Position numbers and translations under genes: made by a program. From contig NZ_JADLJS010000004.1 of NCBI RefSeq assembly GCF_015680405.1, forward strand, positions 124,001-188,000: 64,000 bases of DNA, given 5' to 3'. Below the pieces are notes generated by a model. The model was not told where the DNA came from. It saw only the letters and a list, made by a program, of their open reading frames with translations, and did not search any database. Of this stretch, positions 27,902 to 36,683 are shown in pieces. The DNA is from Pseudomonas pudica. Its GTDB lineage: Bacteria; Pseudomonadota; Gammaproteobacteria; Pseudomonadales; Pseudomonadaceae. The first letter of the stretch is position 1; every line of letters starts with the position of its first letter.

Positions 27902-29115
27902 GCCTGTTTCTCCTGGGCGGCCATGTGGTTCATGACGGTTTGCATGTCTTTGTCGCCGCGGCCCGACAGGCACACGACCATCAAGTGGTCCTTGGGCAGC
28001 TTCGGTGCGCGCTTGATCGCCTCGGCCAGGGCGTGGGAGCTTTCCAGGGCCGGGATGATGCCTTCCAGGCGGCAGGTGGCGTGGAACGCATCCAGCGCTT
28101 CGTCGTCGGTGATGCTGACGTACTCGACACGCTTCACTTCGTGCAGGTAGGCGTGCTCCGGGCCGATGCCCGGGTAGTCCAGGCCGGCGGAAATCGAGTG
28201 GGCGTCGGTGATCTGGCCGTCTTCGTCCTGCAGCAGGTAGGTGCGGTTGCCGTGCAGCACGCCCGGTACACCGCCGTTCAGGCTGGCAGCGTGCTTGTCG
28301 GTGTGCACGCCATGGCCACCGGCTTCGACGCCGATGATCTGCACGCTTGGCTCTTCGAGGAACTCATGGAACAGGCCCATGGCGTTGGAGCCGCCACCGA
28401 CGCACGCAACCAGGCTGTCTGGCAGGCGGCCTTCCTTCTCTTGCAACTGGGCGCGGGTTTCCTTGCCGATGATCGACTGGAAGTCGCGGACCATGGCCGG
28501 GTACGGGTGCGGGCCGGCCACGGTGCCGATCAGGTAGAAGGTGTCTTCGACATTGGTGACCCAGTCGCGCAGGGCCTCGTTCATGGCATCCTTGAGGGTG
28601 CCAGTGCCGGCGGTGACCGGGACGATCTCGGCGCCCAGCAGCTTCATGCGGAACACGTTGGCCTGCTGGCGCTCGATGTCGGTGGCGCCCATGTAGATCA
28701 CACAAGGCAGGCCGAAGCGGGCAGCGACGGTGGCGGTGGCCACGCCATGCATGCCGGCGCCGGTTTCGGCGATCAGGCGCTTCTTGCCCATGCGCTTGGC
28801 CAGCAGCACCTGGCCGATGCAGTTGTTCACCTTGTGCGCGCCGGTGTGGTTGAGTTCTTCACGCTTGAAGAAGATCTTCGCGCCGCCGCAGTGCTCGGTC
28901 AGGCGCTCGGCGAAGTACAGTGGGTTGGGGCGGCCGATGTAGTCGCGCTGGAAGTAGGCCAGCTCTTCGAGGAACTTGGGGTCTGCCTTGGCCGCTTCGT
29001 ATTCGCGGGCCAGGTCCAGCACCAGTGGCATCAGGGTCTCGGCCACGTAGCGGCCGCCGAACGAGCCGAACAGGCCGTTGGCGTCGGGGCCGGGGCGGTA
29101 TTGGGACTGGGTCAT
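27898..29115 (-). CDS. trpB: Tryptophan synthase beta chain
   Basis: The 405-residue PLP enzyme condenses indole and serine to tryptophan. The PLP lysine lies in [19 protein letters not shown] near residue 97. The phosphate-binding glycine loop [10 protein letters not shown] is near residue 237, with [15 protein letters not shown] downstream. The N-terminus [20 protein letters not shown] matches Pseudomonas TrpB. It is the first gene of trpBA and is divergent from trpI across 110 bp. In fluorescent pseudomonads trpBA is activated by TrpI with indole-glycerol phosphate rather than attenuated. Confidence 0.98.
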   Translation of the reverse strand: MTQSQYRPGPDANGLFGSFGGRYVAETLMPLVLDLAREYEAAKADPKFLEELAYFQRDYIGRPNPLYFAERLTEHCGGAKIFFKREELNHTGAHKVNNCIGQVLLAKRMGKKRLIAETGAGMHGVATATVAARFGLPCVIYMGATDIERQQANVFRMKLLGAEIVPVTAGTGTLKDAMNEALRDWVTNVEDTFYLIGTVAGPHPYPAMVRDFQSIIGKETRAQLQEKEGRLPDSLVACVGGGSNAMGLFHEFLEEPSVQIIGVEAGGHGVHTDKHAASLNGGVPGVLHGNRTYLLQDEDGQITDAHSISAGLDYPGIGPEHAYLHEVKRVEYVSITDDEALDAFHATCRLEGIIPALESSHALAEAIKRAPKLPKDHLMVVCLSGRGDKDMQTVMNHMAAQEKQA

Positions 29116-29225
29116 GGGGCGCTCCAGGGCGTTATGAATGAGTGATGGGCTTTACTGTAACCACGGCAAGCCCGGCTGAAAACCGATAAGATTGCGCAAA
29201 CTTGTCAGAAAAACTCACAGATAAA
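29116..29225. promoter_or_regulatory. trpBA/trpI divergent control region
   Basis: This 110-bp region separates the trpB and trpI start codons. In P. aeruginosa and P. putida, TrpI binds between these genes and activates trpBA. The region is A/T-rich toward trpI (GATAAGATTGCGCAAACTTG) and contains short dyads. I cannot fix the exact TrpI half-sites by eye. Confidence 0.6.
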
Positions 29226-30122
29226 ATGGCCCACGACCTCCCTCCCCTCAATGCCCTGCGGGCCTTCGAAGCGACCGCAAGGCTAAACAGCGTCAGCCAG
29301 GCTGCCGAAGCGCTGCACGTCACCCATGGCGCCGTCAGCCGGCAGATCAAGGTACTTGAAGAGCACCTCGGTGTCGCGCTGTTCGTGAAGGACGGGCGTG
29401 GCATCAAACTCACAGATGCCGGCGTACGCCTGCGCGATGTCAGTAGCGAAGCCTTCGATCGCCTGCGCAGCGTGTGCGCCGAGCTCAGCCACGATGTCAG
29501 CGAGGCGCCGTTCGTGCTGGGCTGCTCGGGCAGCCTGCTGGCGCGCTGGTTCATCCCACGGTTGGGGCGGTTGCAGGCAGATTTGCCAGAGCTACGCTTG
29601 CACCTGTCGGCCGGTGAAGGTGACCTGGACCCGCGACGGCCTGGGCTGGATGCGCTGCTGGTGTATGCCGAGCCGCCATGGCCGTCGGACATGCAGGTGC
29701 ATGTACTGGCCGAGGAGCGCATCGGGCCGGTGCTCAGCCCGCATTTCGCCGGTTTCGAGCGCTTGCGGGGCGCGCCGGCCAAGGCCTTGCTGGGCGAAGC
29801 CTTGCTGCACACCACCTCGCGTCCGCAGGCTTGGCCGACCTGGGCACTGGAACAGGGGTTGGAGCCGGCGACCCTCCACTATGGCCAGGCTTTCGAGCAC
29901 CTGTATTACCTGCTGGAAGCTGCGGTGGCCGGGTTGGGTGTGGCGATTGCGCCGCAGCCGCTGGTCGCTGATGACCTGCGGGCGGGCCGTTTGAATGCGC
30001 CGTGGGGCTTTTCACCTACCCCTGCGGCATTGGCGCTGTGGGTGCCCAGGCGCGCCGCGGACGGGCGCGCCGAGCAGTTGGCGCAGTGGCTAAGGGCAGA
30101 ACTGGCGCGACAGGGCGCTTAG
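29226..30122 (+). CDS. trpI: LysR-type activator of trpBA, TrpI
   Basis: The 298-residue regulator starts [20 protein letters not shown] with the HTH over about residues 8-65 ([20 protein letters not shown]). The effector domain begins at [20 protein letters not shown]. The sequence closely follows the TrpI family I know from Pseudomonas, and the position divergent from trpBA is diagnostic. An in-frame start 24 bases upstream would sit in the control region and is less likely. The gene end overlaps the convergent DUF883-type gene by four bases. Confidence 0.94.
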   Translation: MAHDLPPLNALRAFEATARLNSVSQAAEALHVTHGAVSRQIKVLEEHLGVALFVKDGRGIKLTDAGVRLRDVSSEAFDRLRSVCAELSHDVSEAPFVLGCSGSLLARWFIPRLGRLQADLPELRLHLSAGEGDLDPRRPGLDALLVYAEPPWPSDMQVHVLAEERIGPVLSPHFAGFERLRGAPAKALLGEALLHTTSRPQAWPTWALEQGLEPATLHYGQAFEHLYYLLEAAVAGLGVAIAPQPLVADDLRAGRLNAPWGFSPTPAALALWVPRRAADGRAEQLAQWLRAELARQGA

Positions 30123-30442
30123 TTGCGTTTGCACATCAGGTACGCCGCCAGCAGGCCTAGCGCGCCAATGGCGACGCCGGCGGTGGTGTACGGGTGTTCC
30201 TGGGCATAGTCGCGGGTGGCGATGCCGGTCTGGCGGGTGCGGTGCTTCACTTCCTCGTAGGCATCGCTCAGCAGATGGCGCGAATGACGAAGGGCGCTCT
30301 CGGCGTTGCTGCGGATTGCCTTCACCGATTTCTGGGACTCCTCCGACGCATCATGCTTGAGGTTTTCCAGGCTTTTCAGAAGGCTCTCGATCTCCGCTTC
30401 CATGCTTTCCAGGGACGTTCTACGCAGCGAATTGCGGTGCAT
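30119..30442 (-). CDS. DUF883/ElaB-YqjD-type membrane-anchored protein
   Basis: The 107-residue protein has a long helical N-terminal part ([20 protein letters not shown], then [20 protein letters not shown]) and a single C-terminal membrane helix ([17 protein letters not shown]) ending in basic residues. This is the layout of ElaB/YqjD, inner-membrane proteins that can associate with ribosomes in stationary phase in E. coli. A strong AGGAG site precedes the ATG at 30442. A longer upstream frame is antisense to dodecin. It overlaps the trpI stop by four bases. Confidence 0.85.
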   Translation of the reverse strand: MHRNSLRRTSLESMEAEIESLLKSLENLKHDASEESQKSVKAIRSNAESALRHSRHLLSDAYEEVKHRTRQTGIATRDYAQEHPYTTAGVAIGALGLLAAYLMCKRN

Positions 30443-30592
30443 GTTGACTCTCCTTTGCAGTATGGACTGTAAGGATTGCGACCTTGGGCCCGCGGGAAAG
30501 TGCGATCGAACTTTCGCCAATAGTGACCGCTCGCAGGTAAACCAGGCCTGCACTGCTAGGCTCAATCTCACCATCATCCGAGGAGAGCGCTC

Positions 30593-30808
30593 ATGACCGA
30601 TCATCACACCTACAAGAAGATCGAACTGGTGGGGTCTTCGACCACCAGCATCGAAGAGGCGATCAACAATGCTCTGGCCGAAGCCGGCAAGAGCATCAAG
30701 CACCTGGAGTGGTTCGAAGTGATAGATACCCGTGGCCATATCCGTGACAACAAGGCGGCGCACTTCCAGGTCACGCTGAAGGTCGGCTTCCGTATCGCCA
30801 ATAGCTGA
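30593..30808 (+). CDS. Dodecin family flavin-binding protein
   Basis: The 71-residue protein matches dodecin along its full length: the KKIELVGSSTTSIEEAINNAL start, the conserved Trp in HLEWFEVIDTRGHI that stacks with flavin, and FQVTLKVGFRI at the end. Dodecins form hollow dodecamers that store or buffer FMN, FAD or riboflavin in the cytoplasm. GAGGAGAG lies upstream of the ATG. It is divergent from the DUF883-type gene, and a hairpin terminator follows. Confidence 0.95.
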   Translation: MTDHHTYKKIELVGSSTTSIEEAINNALAEAGKSIKHLEWFEVIDTRGHIRDNKAAHFQVTLKVGFRIANS

Positions 30809-30855
30809 CATATTGCCGGGCTGGATGAGCCCGACATGATGGGGTATTTAGGAAG

Positions 30856-30877
30856 AGGGCGCCTTGGCGGGCGCCCT
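30856..30877 (+). terminator. Hairpin terminator after dodecin
   Basis: An 8-bp stem AGGGCGCC/GGCGCCCT (30856-30863 with 30870-30877) has a six-base loop and a short T-run (TTTC) behind it. It lies 48 bp after the dodecin stop codon and just before the next small gene. Confidence 0.65.
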
Positions 30878-30909
30878 TTCTGATGTCATCTGCACAAGGA
30901 AAGCGAGTG

Positions 30910-31131
30910 ATGAACAAACTGATTCTGGCGCTGGGCCTGATGACCCTGGCCGGTGGTGCGCTGGCGGCGGGCAAGCCGTGCGAGGAACTCAAGGCAGAGA
31001 TTGCGGCCAAGCTGGATGCCAAGGGGGTTACCGGCTACAAGTTGGAGATCGTCGACAAGGGCGACCCGGCCGGCAAGGTGATTGGTAGCTGCGAGGCTGG
31101 TACCAAGGAGATTGTGTACCGGCGCGGTTAA
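30910..31131 (+). CDS. Small secreted DUF1161-type protein (copy 1)
   Basis: The 73-residue product has a Sec signal peptide (MNKLILALGLMTLAGGALAA, cleavage after ALA). Its short mature domain starts GKPCEELKAEIAAKLDAKG, continues YKLEIVDKGD, and has a second Cys in GSCEAGTKEIVYRR, which suggests a periplasmic protein with one disulfide. It is homologous along its length to the product at 32886-33119. The family is of unknown function. The ATG at 30910 is chosen because the signal peptide starts there. Confidence 0.88.
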   Translation: MNKLILALGLMTLAGGALAAGKPCEELKAEIAAKLDAKGVTGYKLEIVDKGDPAGKVIGSCEAGTKEIVYRRG

Positions 31132-31140
31132 CGGGTTGGG

Positions 31141-31227
31141 TTCTTCGCGGGTAAACCCGCTACCACAGGGATATCACAGGCCTGAGAGCGACGCCGTACC
31201 TGTGGGAGCGGGTTTACCCGCGAAGAA
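31141..31227. repeat. Inverted REP pair (TTCGCGGG/CCCGCTCCCACA family)
   Basis: A 29-bp inverted repeat with one mismatch (31141-31169 with 31199-31227) ends three bases before the stop codon of the luciferase-like gene, between convergent genes. Confidence 0.85.
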
Positions 31228-31229
31228 GA

Positions 31230-32234
31230 TCACGCGGTCTTGAGAGCCTGCGCCAACAGTTCATAGGACCGAATCCGGTCCGCATGCTCATACAAATCAC
31301 AGGTGAAGATCAGCTCATCTGCTCCGGTCTGCTCCAGCAGCACTTCCACCTTGGCCCGCACCTTCTGCGGGCTGCCAATCATCGCCAAGCCGAGGAAGCT
31401 GCCCACCGCGTCCCGCTCATGGGGCAGCCACAGCCCATCCATGCTTTCCACCGGCGGCTTCTGCATCAGGCTCTGCCCGCGAATCAGCGCGAGGATGCGC
31501 TGGTACACGGACGTGGCCAGGTATTCGGCCTTTTCGTCGGTTTCCGCCACCACCATGGGGATGCCCAGCATCACGTATGGCTTGTCCAGCGTTGTCGAGG
31601 GCTTGAAGTGGTTGCGGTACACGCGGATCGCCTCGTGCATGTAGCGCGGCGCAAAGTGCGAGGCGAAAGCGTAGGGCATGCCGCGCATGCCGGCCAATTG
31701 AGCGCTGAACAGGCTGGAGCCGAGCAGCCACATCGGTACGTCGGTGTCGTGCCCTGGCACGGCGATCACTTTTTGATCATCGGTACGCGGGCCGAGGTAG
31801 CGTGACAGTTCCTCGACATCGTCCGGGAAATCATCCGGGCCGCCGGCGCGGTCGCGGCGCAGAGCGTAGGCGGTCATCTGATCGGAACCCGGCGCGCGAC
31901 CCAGGCCCAGGTCGATGCGCCCTGGGTACAGGCTGGCCAGGGTGCCGAACTGCTCGGCGATCACCAGCGGTGCGTGGTTGGGCAGCATGACCCCGCCAGA
32001 GCCCACGCGAATGCTCGAGGTGCCCCCGGCCAGGTAGCCGATCAGCACCGAAGTCGCCGAACTGGCGATGCCGTCCATGTTGTGGTGCTCGGCAACCCAG
32101 AAGCGGTTGTAACCAAAGCGTTCGACGTGCTGCGCCAGGTCCAGCGCGTTGCGCAGCGACTGCGCCGGGCCGGCGTCGGCGCGCACCGGCACCAGGTCGA
32201 GGGTGGAAATTTTCAGTTCACGCAGCTGCGTCAT
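31230..32234 (-). CDS. Luciferase-like monooxygenase (LLM family, flavin-dependent)
   Basis: The 334-residue TIM-barrel protein has the LLM hallmarks [21 protein letters not shown] near residue 45, [20 protein letters not shown] near 77, and [16 protein letters not shown] near 103. A C-terminal [24 protein letters not shown] block follows. It resembles the MsnO8/YhbW subgroup, which often lacks a known substrate. Reduced flavin would be supplied by a separate reductase. The ATG at 32234 ([17 protein letters not shown]) is the family start, and a 27-base in-frame extension upstream is ignored. It is divergent from osmC. Confidence 0.9.
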   Translation of the reverse strand: MTQLRELKISTLDLVPVRADAGPAQSLRNALDLAQHVERFGYNRFWVAEHHNMDGIASSATSVLIGYLAGGTSSIRVGSGGVMLPNHAPLVIAEQFGTLASLYPGRIDLGLGRAPGSDQMTAYALRRDRAGGPDDFPDDVEELSRYLGPRTDDQKVIAVPGHDTDVPMWLLGSSLFSAQLAGMRGMPYAFASHFAPRYMHEAIRVYRNHFKPSTTLDKPYVMLGIPMVVAETDEKAEYLATSVYQRILALIRGQSLMQKPPVESMDGLWLPHERDAVGSFLGLAMIGSPQKVRAKVEVLLEQTGADELIFTCDLYEHADRIRSYELLAQALKTA

Positions 32235-32386
32235 GGAGCCTCCGCAAAGGTTTTTGGCCACAGGCCTTTACAACTCTGTATGGGCACATTCGACGGATTC
32301 AATGCTTGCCGTGCGATTGCTCTGAACTTGCTATAGGCGGCTGACCTCTGAAGCCATGAGCATGTAACCCGAGACCAGGAGGCATC

Positions 32387-32812
32387 ATGAAAAAGACAGC
32401 ATCGGCGATCTGGCAAGGTGGCCTGAAGGACGGCAAAGGCCTGCTTTCTACTGAAAGTGGCGCGCTCAAGCAGAACCCCTACGGTTTCAATACCCGTTTC
32501 GAAGGCTCACCCGGGACCAACCCGGAGGAGCTGATCGGCGCGGCGCACGCTGGCTGCTTCTCGATGGCACTGTCGATGATGCTGGGCGAAGCGGGGTTCA
32601 CCCCGGACAGGATCGACACCGCTGCCGAAGTGACACTCGACAAGCAAGCTGATGGCTTTGCCATTACCGCAGTGCATCTGGTGCTCAGGGCCAAGGTGCC
32701 TGGGGCGAGTGAAGTGCAGTTCCTGGAGATTGCCGACAAGGCCAAGGCTGGGTGCCCGGTGTCCAAGGTGCTGAACGCGAAGATCAGCCTGGATGCGGCG
32801 CTGGTGGGGTGA
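32387..32812 (+). CDS. osmC: OsmC-type hydroperoxide reductase
   Basis: The 141-residue protein has both peroxidatic and resolving Cys in their usual places: HAGCFSMALSMMLGEAG near residue 56 and KAGCPVSKVLNAKISLDA near 123. The N-terminal KTASAIWQGGLKDGKG matches OsmC rather than Ohr. It reduces organic hydroperoxides with lipoyl or thiol donors. A CTATAGG at 32331-32337 resembles the RpoS -10 element, 50 bp before the start, in keeping with the stress control known for osmC. CAGGAGG precedes the ATG. Confidence 0.93.
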   Translation: MKKTASAIWQGGLKDGKGLLSTESGALKQNPYGFNTRFEGSPGTNPEELIGAAHAGCFSMALSMMLGEAGFTPDRIDTAAEVTLDKQADGFAITAVHLVLRAKVPGASEVQFLEIADKAKAGCPVSKVLNAKISLDAALVG

Positions 32813-32885
32813 AGCAGTGCAATAAGGGCGGTTTGTTGTAGTCTAAACAGCGTCGGCAGCACGCTGCCCTTTCAGGAGCCGTTTC

Positions 32886-33119
32886 ATGATTCGCGTAGCA
32901 ATCGCCGTGTTGGCTTCCTTGGTCGCCACATCTGCGCTGGCGGCGGTCAAGCCGTGCGAGGAGCTCAAAGCCGAGATCGAGGCCAAGATCCAGGCCCAGG
33001 GTGTTCCGTCCTACACCCTGGAGATCGTGCCCAACAGCGAGGTCAAGGACCAGAACATGGTCGTCGGGACCTGCGATGGTGGGACCAAGAAGATCATTTA
33101 TCAGAAGAATGATCGGTAG
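32886..33119 (+). CDS. Small secreted DUF1161-type protein (copy 2)
   Basis: The 77-residue protein has a signal peptide (MIRVAIAVLASLVATSALAA). Its mature part starts VKPCEELKAEIEAKIQAQG, continues YTLEIVPNSEVKDQNM, and has the second Cys in GTCDGGTKKIIYQK. It is the paralog of the product at 30910-31131. Both share the PCEELKAEI core and the paired Cys. The two copies flank the luciferase-like and osmC genes on the same strand. No function is known. Confidence 0.88.
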   Translation: MIRVAIAVLASLVATSALAAVKPCEELKAEIEAKIQAQGVPSYTLEIVPNSEVKDQNMVVGTCDGGTKKIIYQKNDR

Positions 33120-33163
33120 GTTCAGGATTGCGGGGCCGCTTTGCGGCCCATTCGCAGCCCCGA

Positions 33164-33577
33164 TCACGGAATGCAGAACACCTCGCTAGGCTCGTTCACC
33201 ACCACCTTGCGGTTGCCGTCATAGAGCAGCACCTGCGGCTCCATCACCGGCGCCCGTGCCTCCAGCCGATAGCGTTCGCCGGCCTTGAAGTTGTCAAAGC
33301 GCACGGTCAGGTAGCAGGTACGGTCCCTGGGCTGGGTCATGAGGCCGCCCCCATATATCTCGTAATCGAAGCGCACTACCAGTTCGTGCTTGCCCGGCGT
33401 CACCTGGAAGTAACGGCCATCCTCCAGGCGCTTGCCGTCGAGGCGGTCGGCCATGATCACCCTGCCGGGAGTCATGGTGTACAGGTCGACCCAGGCCTGC
33501 TTGGGGTCGACGGGCGGCAAGGGGCTGGCGCAAGCCCCCAATGCACTGAGGGCGATCAGCATCATGGGCTGGCGCAT
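33164..33577 (-). CDS. Small lipoprotein (paralog A of a tandem pair)
   Basis: The 137-residue product has a short signal peptide with lipobox LGAC (Cys16), then a beta-rich mature domain: QAWVDLYTMTPGRVIM, DGRYFQVTPGKHELVVRFDYE, TCYLTVRFDNFKAGERYRLEA and LLYDGNRKVV. It aligns along its whole length with the next upstream product (33633-34046). The order of QAW, RYF.V.PG.HEL, R.C and AG.RY.L elements is the same. It is probably outer-membrane anchored in the periplasm. I do not recognise a function. Confidence 0.82.
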   Translation of the reverse strand: MRQPMMLIALSALGACASPLPPVDPKQAWVDLYTMTPGRVIMADRLDGKRLEDGRYFQVTPGKHELVVRFDYEIYGGGLMTQPRDRTCYLTVRFDNFKAGERYRLEARAPVMEPQVLLYDGNRKVVVNEPSEVFCIP

Positions 33578-33632
33578 GGCAAGACTCCCACTTGCGACTT
33601 ATAAGCTACAAGCATAGCGCCGTTTGTGCGTT

Positions 33633-34046
33633 TCAGGTGCGCTGGCAGCCTGCAGGCAAACCCTGCCCAACCAGTTTCTGCTGGTGGTCATAGAGTTTGA
33701 TCCAGGGGCGGAAACCGATGCTGCCAGCCTGCAGCTGGTAGCGCTGGCCGGCACTGAAATCCTTGAAGGTCAGCTTGACCTGGCAATCCCGCCACAACGG
33801 CTCCTCGACCGGGCCGATATTGCTGGGGGTAACCGGAAACTGGTAGCGCACAGTCAGCTCGTGGCTGCCGGGCTGTACTTCGAAGTAACGGCTGTCGGCC
33901 CAGTCGCGTTCATCTACCTGCACGGCGTGCAGCGAGGTGTTGTCGTAGGGCGTGAGGTCGATCCAGGCCTGGTTCGGGTCGGGGTCTGGCAAGGTCGAAC
34001 AGGCGGATATCAGCAACAGTGAGCCGGTGACCAACAGTGCACGCAT
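33633..34046 (-). CDS. Small lipoprotein (paralog B of a tandem pair)
   Basis: The 137-residue product has the signal peptide MRALLVTGSLLLISAC with lipobox ISAC (Cys16). The mature part has QAWIDLTPYDNTSLHAV, SRYFEVQPGSHELTVRYQFP, WRDCQVKLTFKDFSAGQRYQL and IKLYDHQQKLVG. It shares architecture and exact length with the product at 33164-33577, so the two arose by tandem duplication. The ATG at 34046 is set by the signal peptide, and a longer upstream frame overlaps the peptidase gene. The function is unknown. Confidence 0.82.
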   Translation of the reverse strand: MRALLVTGSLLLISACSTLPDPDPNQAWIDLTPYDNTSLHAVQVDERDWADSRYFEVQPGSHELTVRYQFPVTPSNIGPVEEPLWRDCQVKLTFKDFSAGQRYQLQAGSIGFRPWIKLYDHQQKLVGQGLPAGCQRT

Positions 34047-34113
34047 GGCGAAACGCCCCCTTGGCGAGATAGTCTTGGAGTGAATCGGCCTTGAGCGAGT
34101 CAGACAGTCCCGG

Positions 34114-35205
34114 ATGCTTCGACTTTTTCTTATGCAGCGCTCAGGCCCTGGGCCACTCGACCTTGTTTTCACCCGTTTGGTTCCCCTGCTGGCGGTGCTC
34201 CTGCTGAACGGTTGCAGCAGCGCGGCCTACTATGGGCAGTTGGCCGAGGGCCAGTGGCAGCTGCTACGCGCACGTCAGCCGCTGGAGCAGGTAGTGGCCA
34301 ACCCGGCCACTTCACCGCAATTGCGCGCGCGCCTGGAGCATGCCAAGCAGGCGCGAGCATTTGCCAGCCAGCAACTGAAGCTGCCGGATAACCGCAGCTA
34401 TCGGGTGTATGCCGACCTTGGCAGGCCCTACGTGGTATGGAATGTGTTCGCCACCCCCGAGCTGTCTTTGCAGCCAGTGACGCACTGCTTCCCGATCGCG
34501 GGATGTGTGGCCTATCGCGGCTATTACCAGCAAGGCGCGGCGCGTGGGGCGGCGGCGTTGATGCGCCAGGACGGCATGGATGTGTATGTGGGCGGCGTGG
34601 AGGCCTATTCGACCCTGGGCTGGTTCGACGACCCGATCCTGTCGTCGATGGTGGGCTGGAGCGACGAGCGCCTGGCCACGTTGATCTTCCATGAGCTGGC
34701 CCACCAGCGCTTCTATGTGCAGGACGACACCGAGTTCAACGAGTCGTTTGCCTCCTTCGTCGAGCAGGAAGGCACCCGGCAATGGCGCGTGGCGCGGGGC
34801 CTGGCTGCCTCTGGTGGGGAGCAGGGGCAGCAGCGTGAGCAGTTCATCCGGTTGGTACTGGCCAGCCGCGAACGGTTGCAGGCGATTTATACCGGGCCTC
34901 TGGATGATGCGCAGAAGCGGACGGCCAAGCAGGCGGAGTTCGAGCGGCTAAGGCGGGAATACCGGCAGGTGCGTGATGCCCAGTGGGGTGGTGACAAGCG
35001 CTATGACGCCTGGATGTATGGGCCGATGAGCAATGCCAAGTTGCTGCCGTTCGGGCTGTATGACCAGTGGGTACCGGCGTTTGCGGCGGTGTTCGGTGAG
35101 GTGGGTGGGGACTGGGCACGGTTTTATCAGCGGGTCGAGCAGTTGGGGCAGTTGCCGATTGAAGAGCGGAAGGCGGCGTTGCGGCGGTTGATGGTTAGCC
35201 GGTGA
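34114..35205 (+). CDS. Lipoprotein zinc aminopeptidase (PF10023-type predicted aminopeptidase)
   Basis: The 363-residue protein has an N-terminal hydrophobic signal with lipobox LNGC (RLVPLLAVLLLNGCSSAAYY). A zinc-peptidase motif HELAH (His193, His197) lies in IFHELAHQRFYVQDDTEFNESF, with the downstream Glu of NESFASFVEQEG as probable third ligand. This matches the predicted-aminopeptidase lipoprotein family of proteobacteria. The start at 34114 gives a short extra n-region; ATG at 34132 is possible. It is divergent from lipoprotein B, with 67 bp between them. Confidence 0.87.
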   Translation: MLRLFLMQRSGPGPLDLVFTRLVPLLAVLLLNGCSSAAYYGQLAEGQWQLLRARQPLEQVVANPATSPQLRARLEHAKQARAFASQQLKLPDNRSYRVYADLGRPYVVWNVFATPELSLQPVTHCFPIAGCVAYRGYYQQGAARGAAALMRQDGMDVYVGGVEAYSTLGWFDDPILSSMVGWSDERLATLIFHELAHQRFYVQDDTEFNESFASFVEQEGTRQWRVARGLAASGGEQGQQREQFIRLVLASRERLQAIYTGPLDDAQKRTAKQAEFERLRREYRQVRDAQWGGDKRYDAWMYGPMSNAKLLPFGLYDQWVPAFAAVFGEVGGDWARFYQRVEQLGQLPIEERKAALRRLMVSR

Positions 35206-35225
35206 GATTTTGGGGCCGCTTTGCG

Positions 35226-35300
35226 GCCCATCGCGACGCAAGGCCGCTCCTACAGAAGATACGCGATCGCCTGTAGGAGCGGCCTTGTGTCGCGATGGGC
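35226..35300. repeat. Inverted REP pair (CTGTAGGAGCGGCC/TTGTGTCGCGA family)
   Basis: Two 30-base arms (35226-35255 with 35271-35300) match apart from one or two bases and face each other between the convergent peptidase and HAD genes. A GGGCTGCAAAGCAGCCC dyad follows. Same family as 4056-4164. Confidence 0.85.
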
Positions 35301-35322
35301 TGCAAAGCAGCCCCCAGGGCCA

Positions 35323-35973
35323 TCAAGCCTTGAGAAATGCCTGATGCATCTCGGCCAAGGTAGCAAAATGGTAGGCCGGCTCTTCCGCCATCAGTTCTTC
35401 CTGGCTACCAAACCCGTACCCCACCGCCACCGCCTGCAAGCCATTGCTGCGCGCACCGATCAGGTCATGCTTGCGGTCGCCGATCATCAGTGTATGCGCC
35501 GGGTCCAGCCCTTCTTCATCAAGCAGGTGGCGAATCAGCTCGACCTTGTTGGTGCGTGTGCCATCCAGTTCACTGCCGTAGATCACCTTGAAGTGGTGGT
35601 CGAAGGCGAAGTGCCGGGCGATTTCACGGGCGAACTTCCACGGCTTGGAGGTGGCGATGTAGAGGGTGCGGCCCTGGCCGTTCAGGGCCTCGAGCAGCTC
35701 CGGCACACCTTCGAACACCAGGTTTTCGTACAGGCCGGTGACGCTGAAGCGTTCCCGATAGAAGTTCACTGCATCCCATGCCTTGGCTTCGTCGAAGCTG
35801 TAGAACTGCATGAAGGCCTGCAGCAGAGGCGGGCCGATGAAGTGCTCGAGGCGGGTCAGGTCCGGCTCGTCGATGCCCAGTTTGGCCAGGGCGTACTGGA
35901 TCGAGCGGGTGATGCCCTGGCGTGGGTCGGTCAGGGTGCCGTCGAGGTCGAACAGGATGTTTTGCTGGTGCAT
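35323..35973 (-). CDS. HAD-family phosphatase (phosphoglycolate phosphatase-like)
   Basis: The 216-residue hydrolase has the nucleophile motif LFDLDGTLTDPR near residue 7, motif II ATSKPW, the motif III Lys region and motif IV GDRKHDLIGARSNGL near residue 170. A helical cap lies between residues 15 and 80. It is most like the Gph/YjjG-type subfamily IA enzymes, so it may act on phosphoglycolate or nucleotides. The substrate is not settled. It is 59 bp downstream of the gamma carbonic anhydrase gene on the same strand. Confidence 0.87.
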   Translation of the reverse strand: MHQQNILFDLDGTLTDPRQGITRSIQYALAKLGIDEPDLTRLEHFIGPPLLQAFMQFYSFDEAKAWDAVNFYRERFSVTGLYENLVFEGVPELLEALNGQGRTLYIATSKPWKFAREIARHFAFDHHFKVIYGSELDGTRTNKVELIRHLLDEEGLDPAHTLMIGDRKHDLIGARSNGLQAVAVGYGFGSQEELMAEEPAYHFATLAEMHQAFLKA

Positions 35974-36007
35974 TTACTGAGTTCCACTTGAGTGCTGCGT
36001 GGCCTTC

Positions 36008-36027
36008 TTCGCGGGTTTACCCGCGAA
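36008..36027. repeat. Single REP palindrome
   Basis: TTCGCGGGTTTACCCGCGAA is a perfect 20-base palindrome between the HAD and carbonic-anhydrase genes on the same strand. It is one arm of the REP family seen elsewhere as inverted pairs. Confidence 0.75.
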
Positions 36028-36032
36028 TGCGG

Positions 36033-36581
36033 TCATTCCGGTTGGTCGTAACCTTCGGCCAGGTGCTGGTCCTTGAGCTTCACGTAGTTACTGGCGCTGT
36101 AGGCGAAAAATGCGTGTTCCTTGTCGTTCAGCAGCCGGGCCTGCTTCACCGGGCTGCCCATGTACAGGTAGCCACTGACCAGGCGCTTGCCCGGCGGCAC
36201 CAGGCTACCGGCGCCGATGATCACTTCGTCCTCGACGATGGCGCCGTCCATGATGGTGCTGCCCATGCCGACCAGTATGCGGTTGCCCAAGGTGCAGCCA
36301 TGCAGCATGACCTTGTGGCCGATGGTCACTTCGTCACCGATGATCAGCGGGAAGCCGTCCGGGTTGAACGGGCCGGCATGGGTGATGTGCAGCACGCTGC
36401 CGTCCTGCACGCTGGTACGCGCGCCGATGCGGATGCGGTGCATGTCGCCGCGTATAACGGTCAACGGCCAGACGGAGCTGTCTTCACCGATTTCCACGTC
36501 GCCCAGCACTACCGCCGATCGGTCGACGAAGGCCCTGGGCCCAACTTTCGGAGTGTGTTGCTGGAAGCTTCGGATGGCCAT
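36033..36581 (-). CDS. Gamma-carbonic-anhydrase-like hexapeptide protein (YrdA type)
   Basis: The 182-residue left-handed beta-helix protein has repeated hexapeptides (VVLGDV, SSVWPLTVIRGD, IIGDEVTIGHKVMLHGC, ILVGMGSTIMDGAIV). The putative zinc ligands are His in ITHAG, IGHKV and LHGC. It resembles E. coli YrdA and CaiE-like gamma carbonic anhydrases. Enzymatic activity is often not shown for this subgroup. The ATG at 36581 opens MAIRSFQQHTPKVG. It is divergent from prlC across 102 bp. An 890-codon antisense frame running from here under prlC is a shadow. Confidence 0.9.
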   Translation of the reverse strand: MAIRSFQQHTPKVGPRAFVDRSAVVLGDVEIGEDSSVWPLTVIRGDMHRIRIGARTSVQDGSVLHITHAGPFNPDGFPLIIGDEVTIGHKVMLHGCTLGNRILVGMGSTIMDGAIVEDEVIIGAGSLVPPGKRLVSGYLYMGSPVKQARLLNDKEHAFFAYSASNYVKLKDQHLAEGYDQPE

Positions 36582-36683
36582 GATAGCGTCTCTCATCTGT
36601 GCCGATAGGCAGGCTGCCTGCTGCGGTCGGCGTCGATTGTAATTAAGATGGGGCAGTGTTTCTTCTGCCAAGGTATCCAAACC

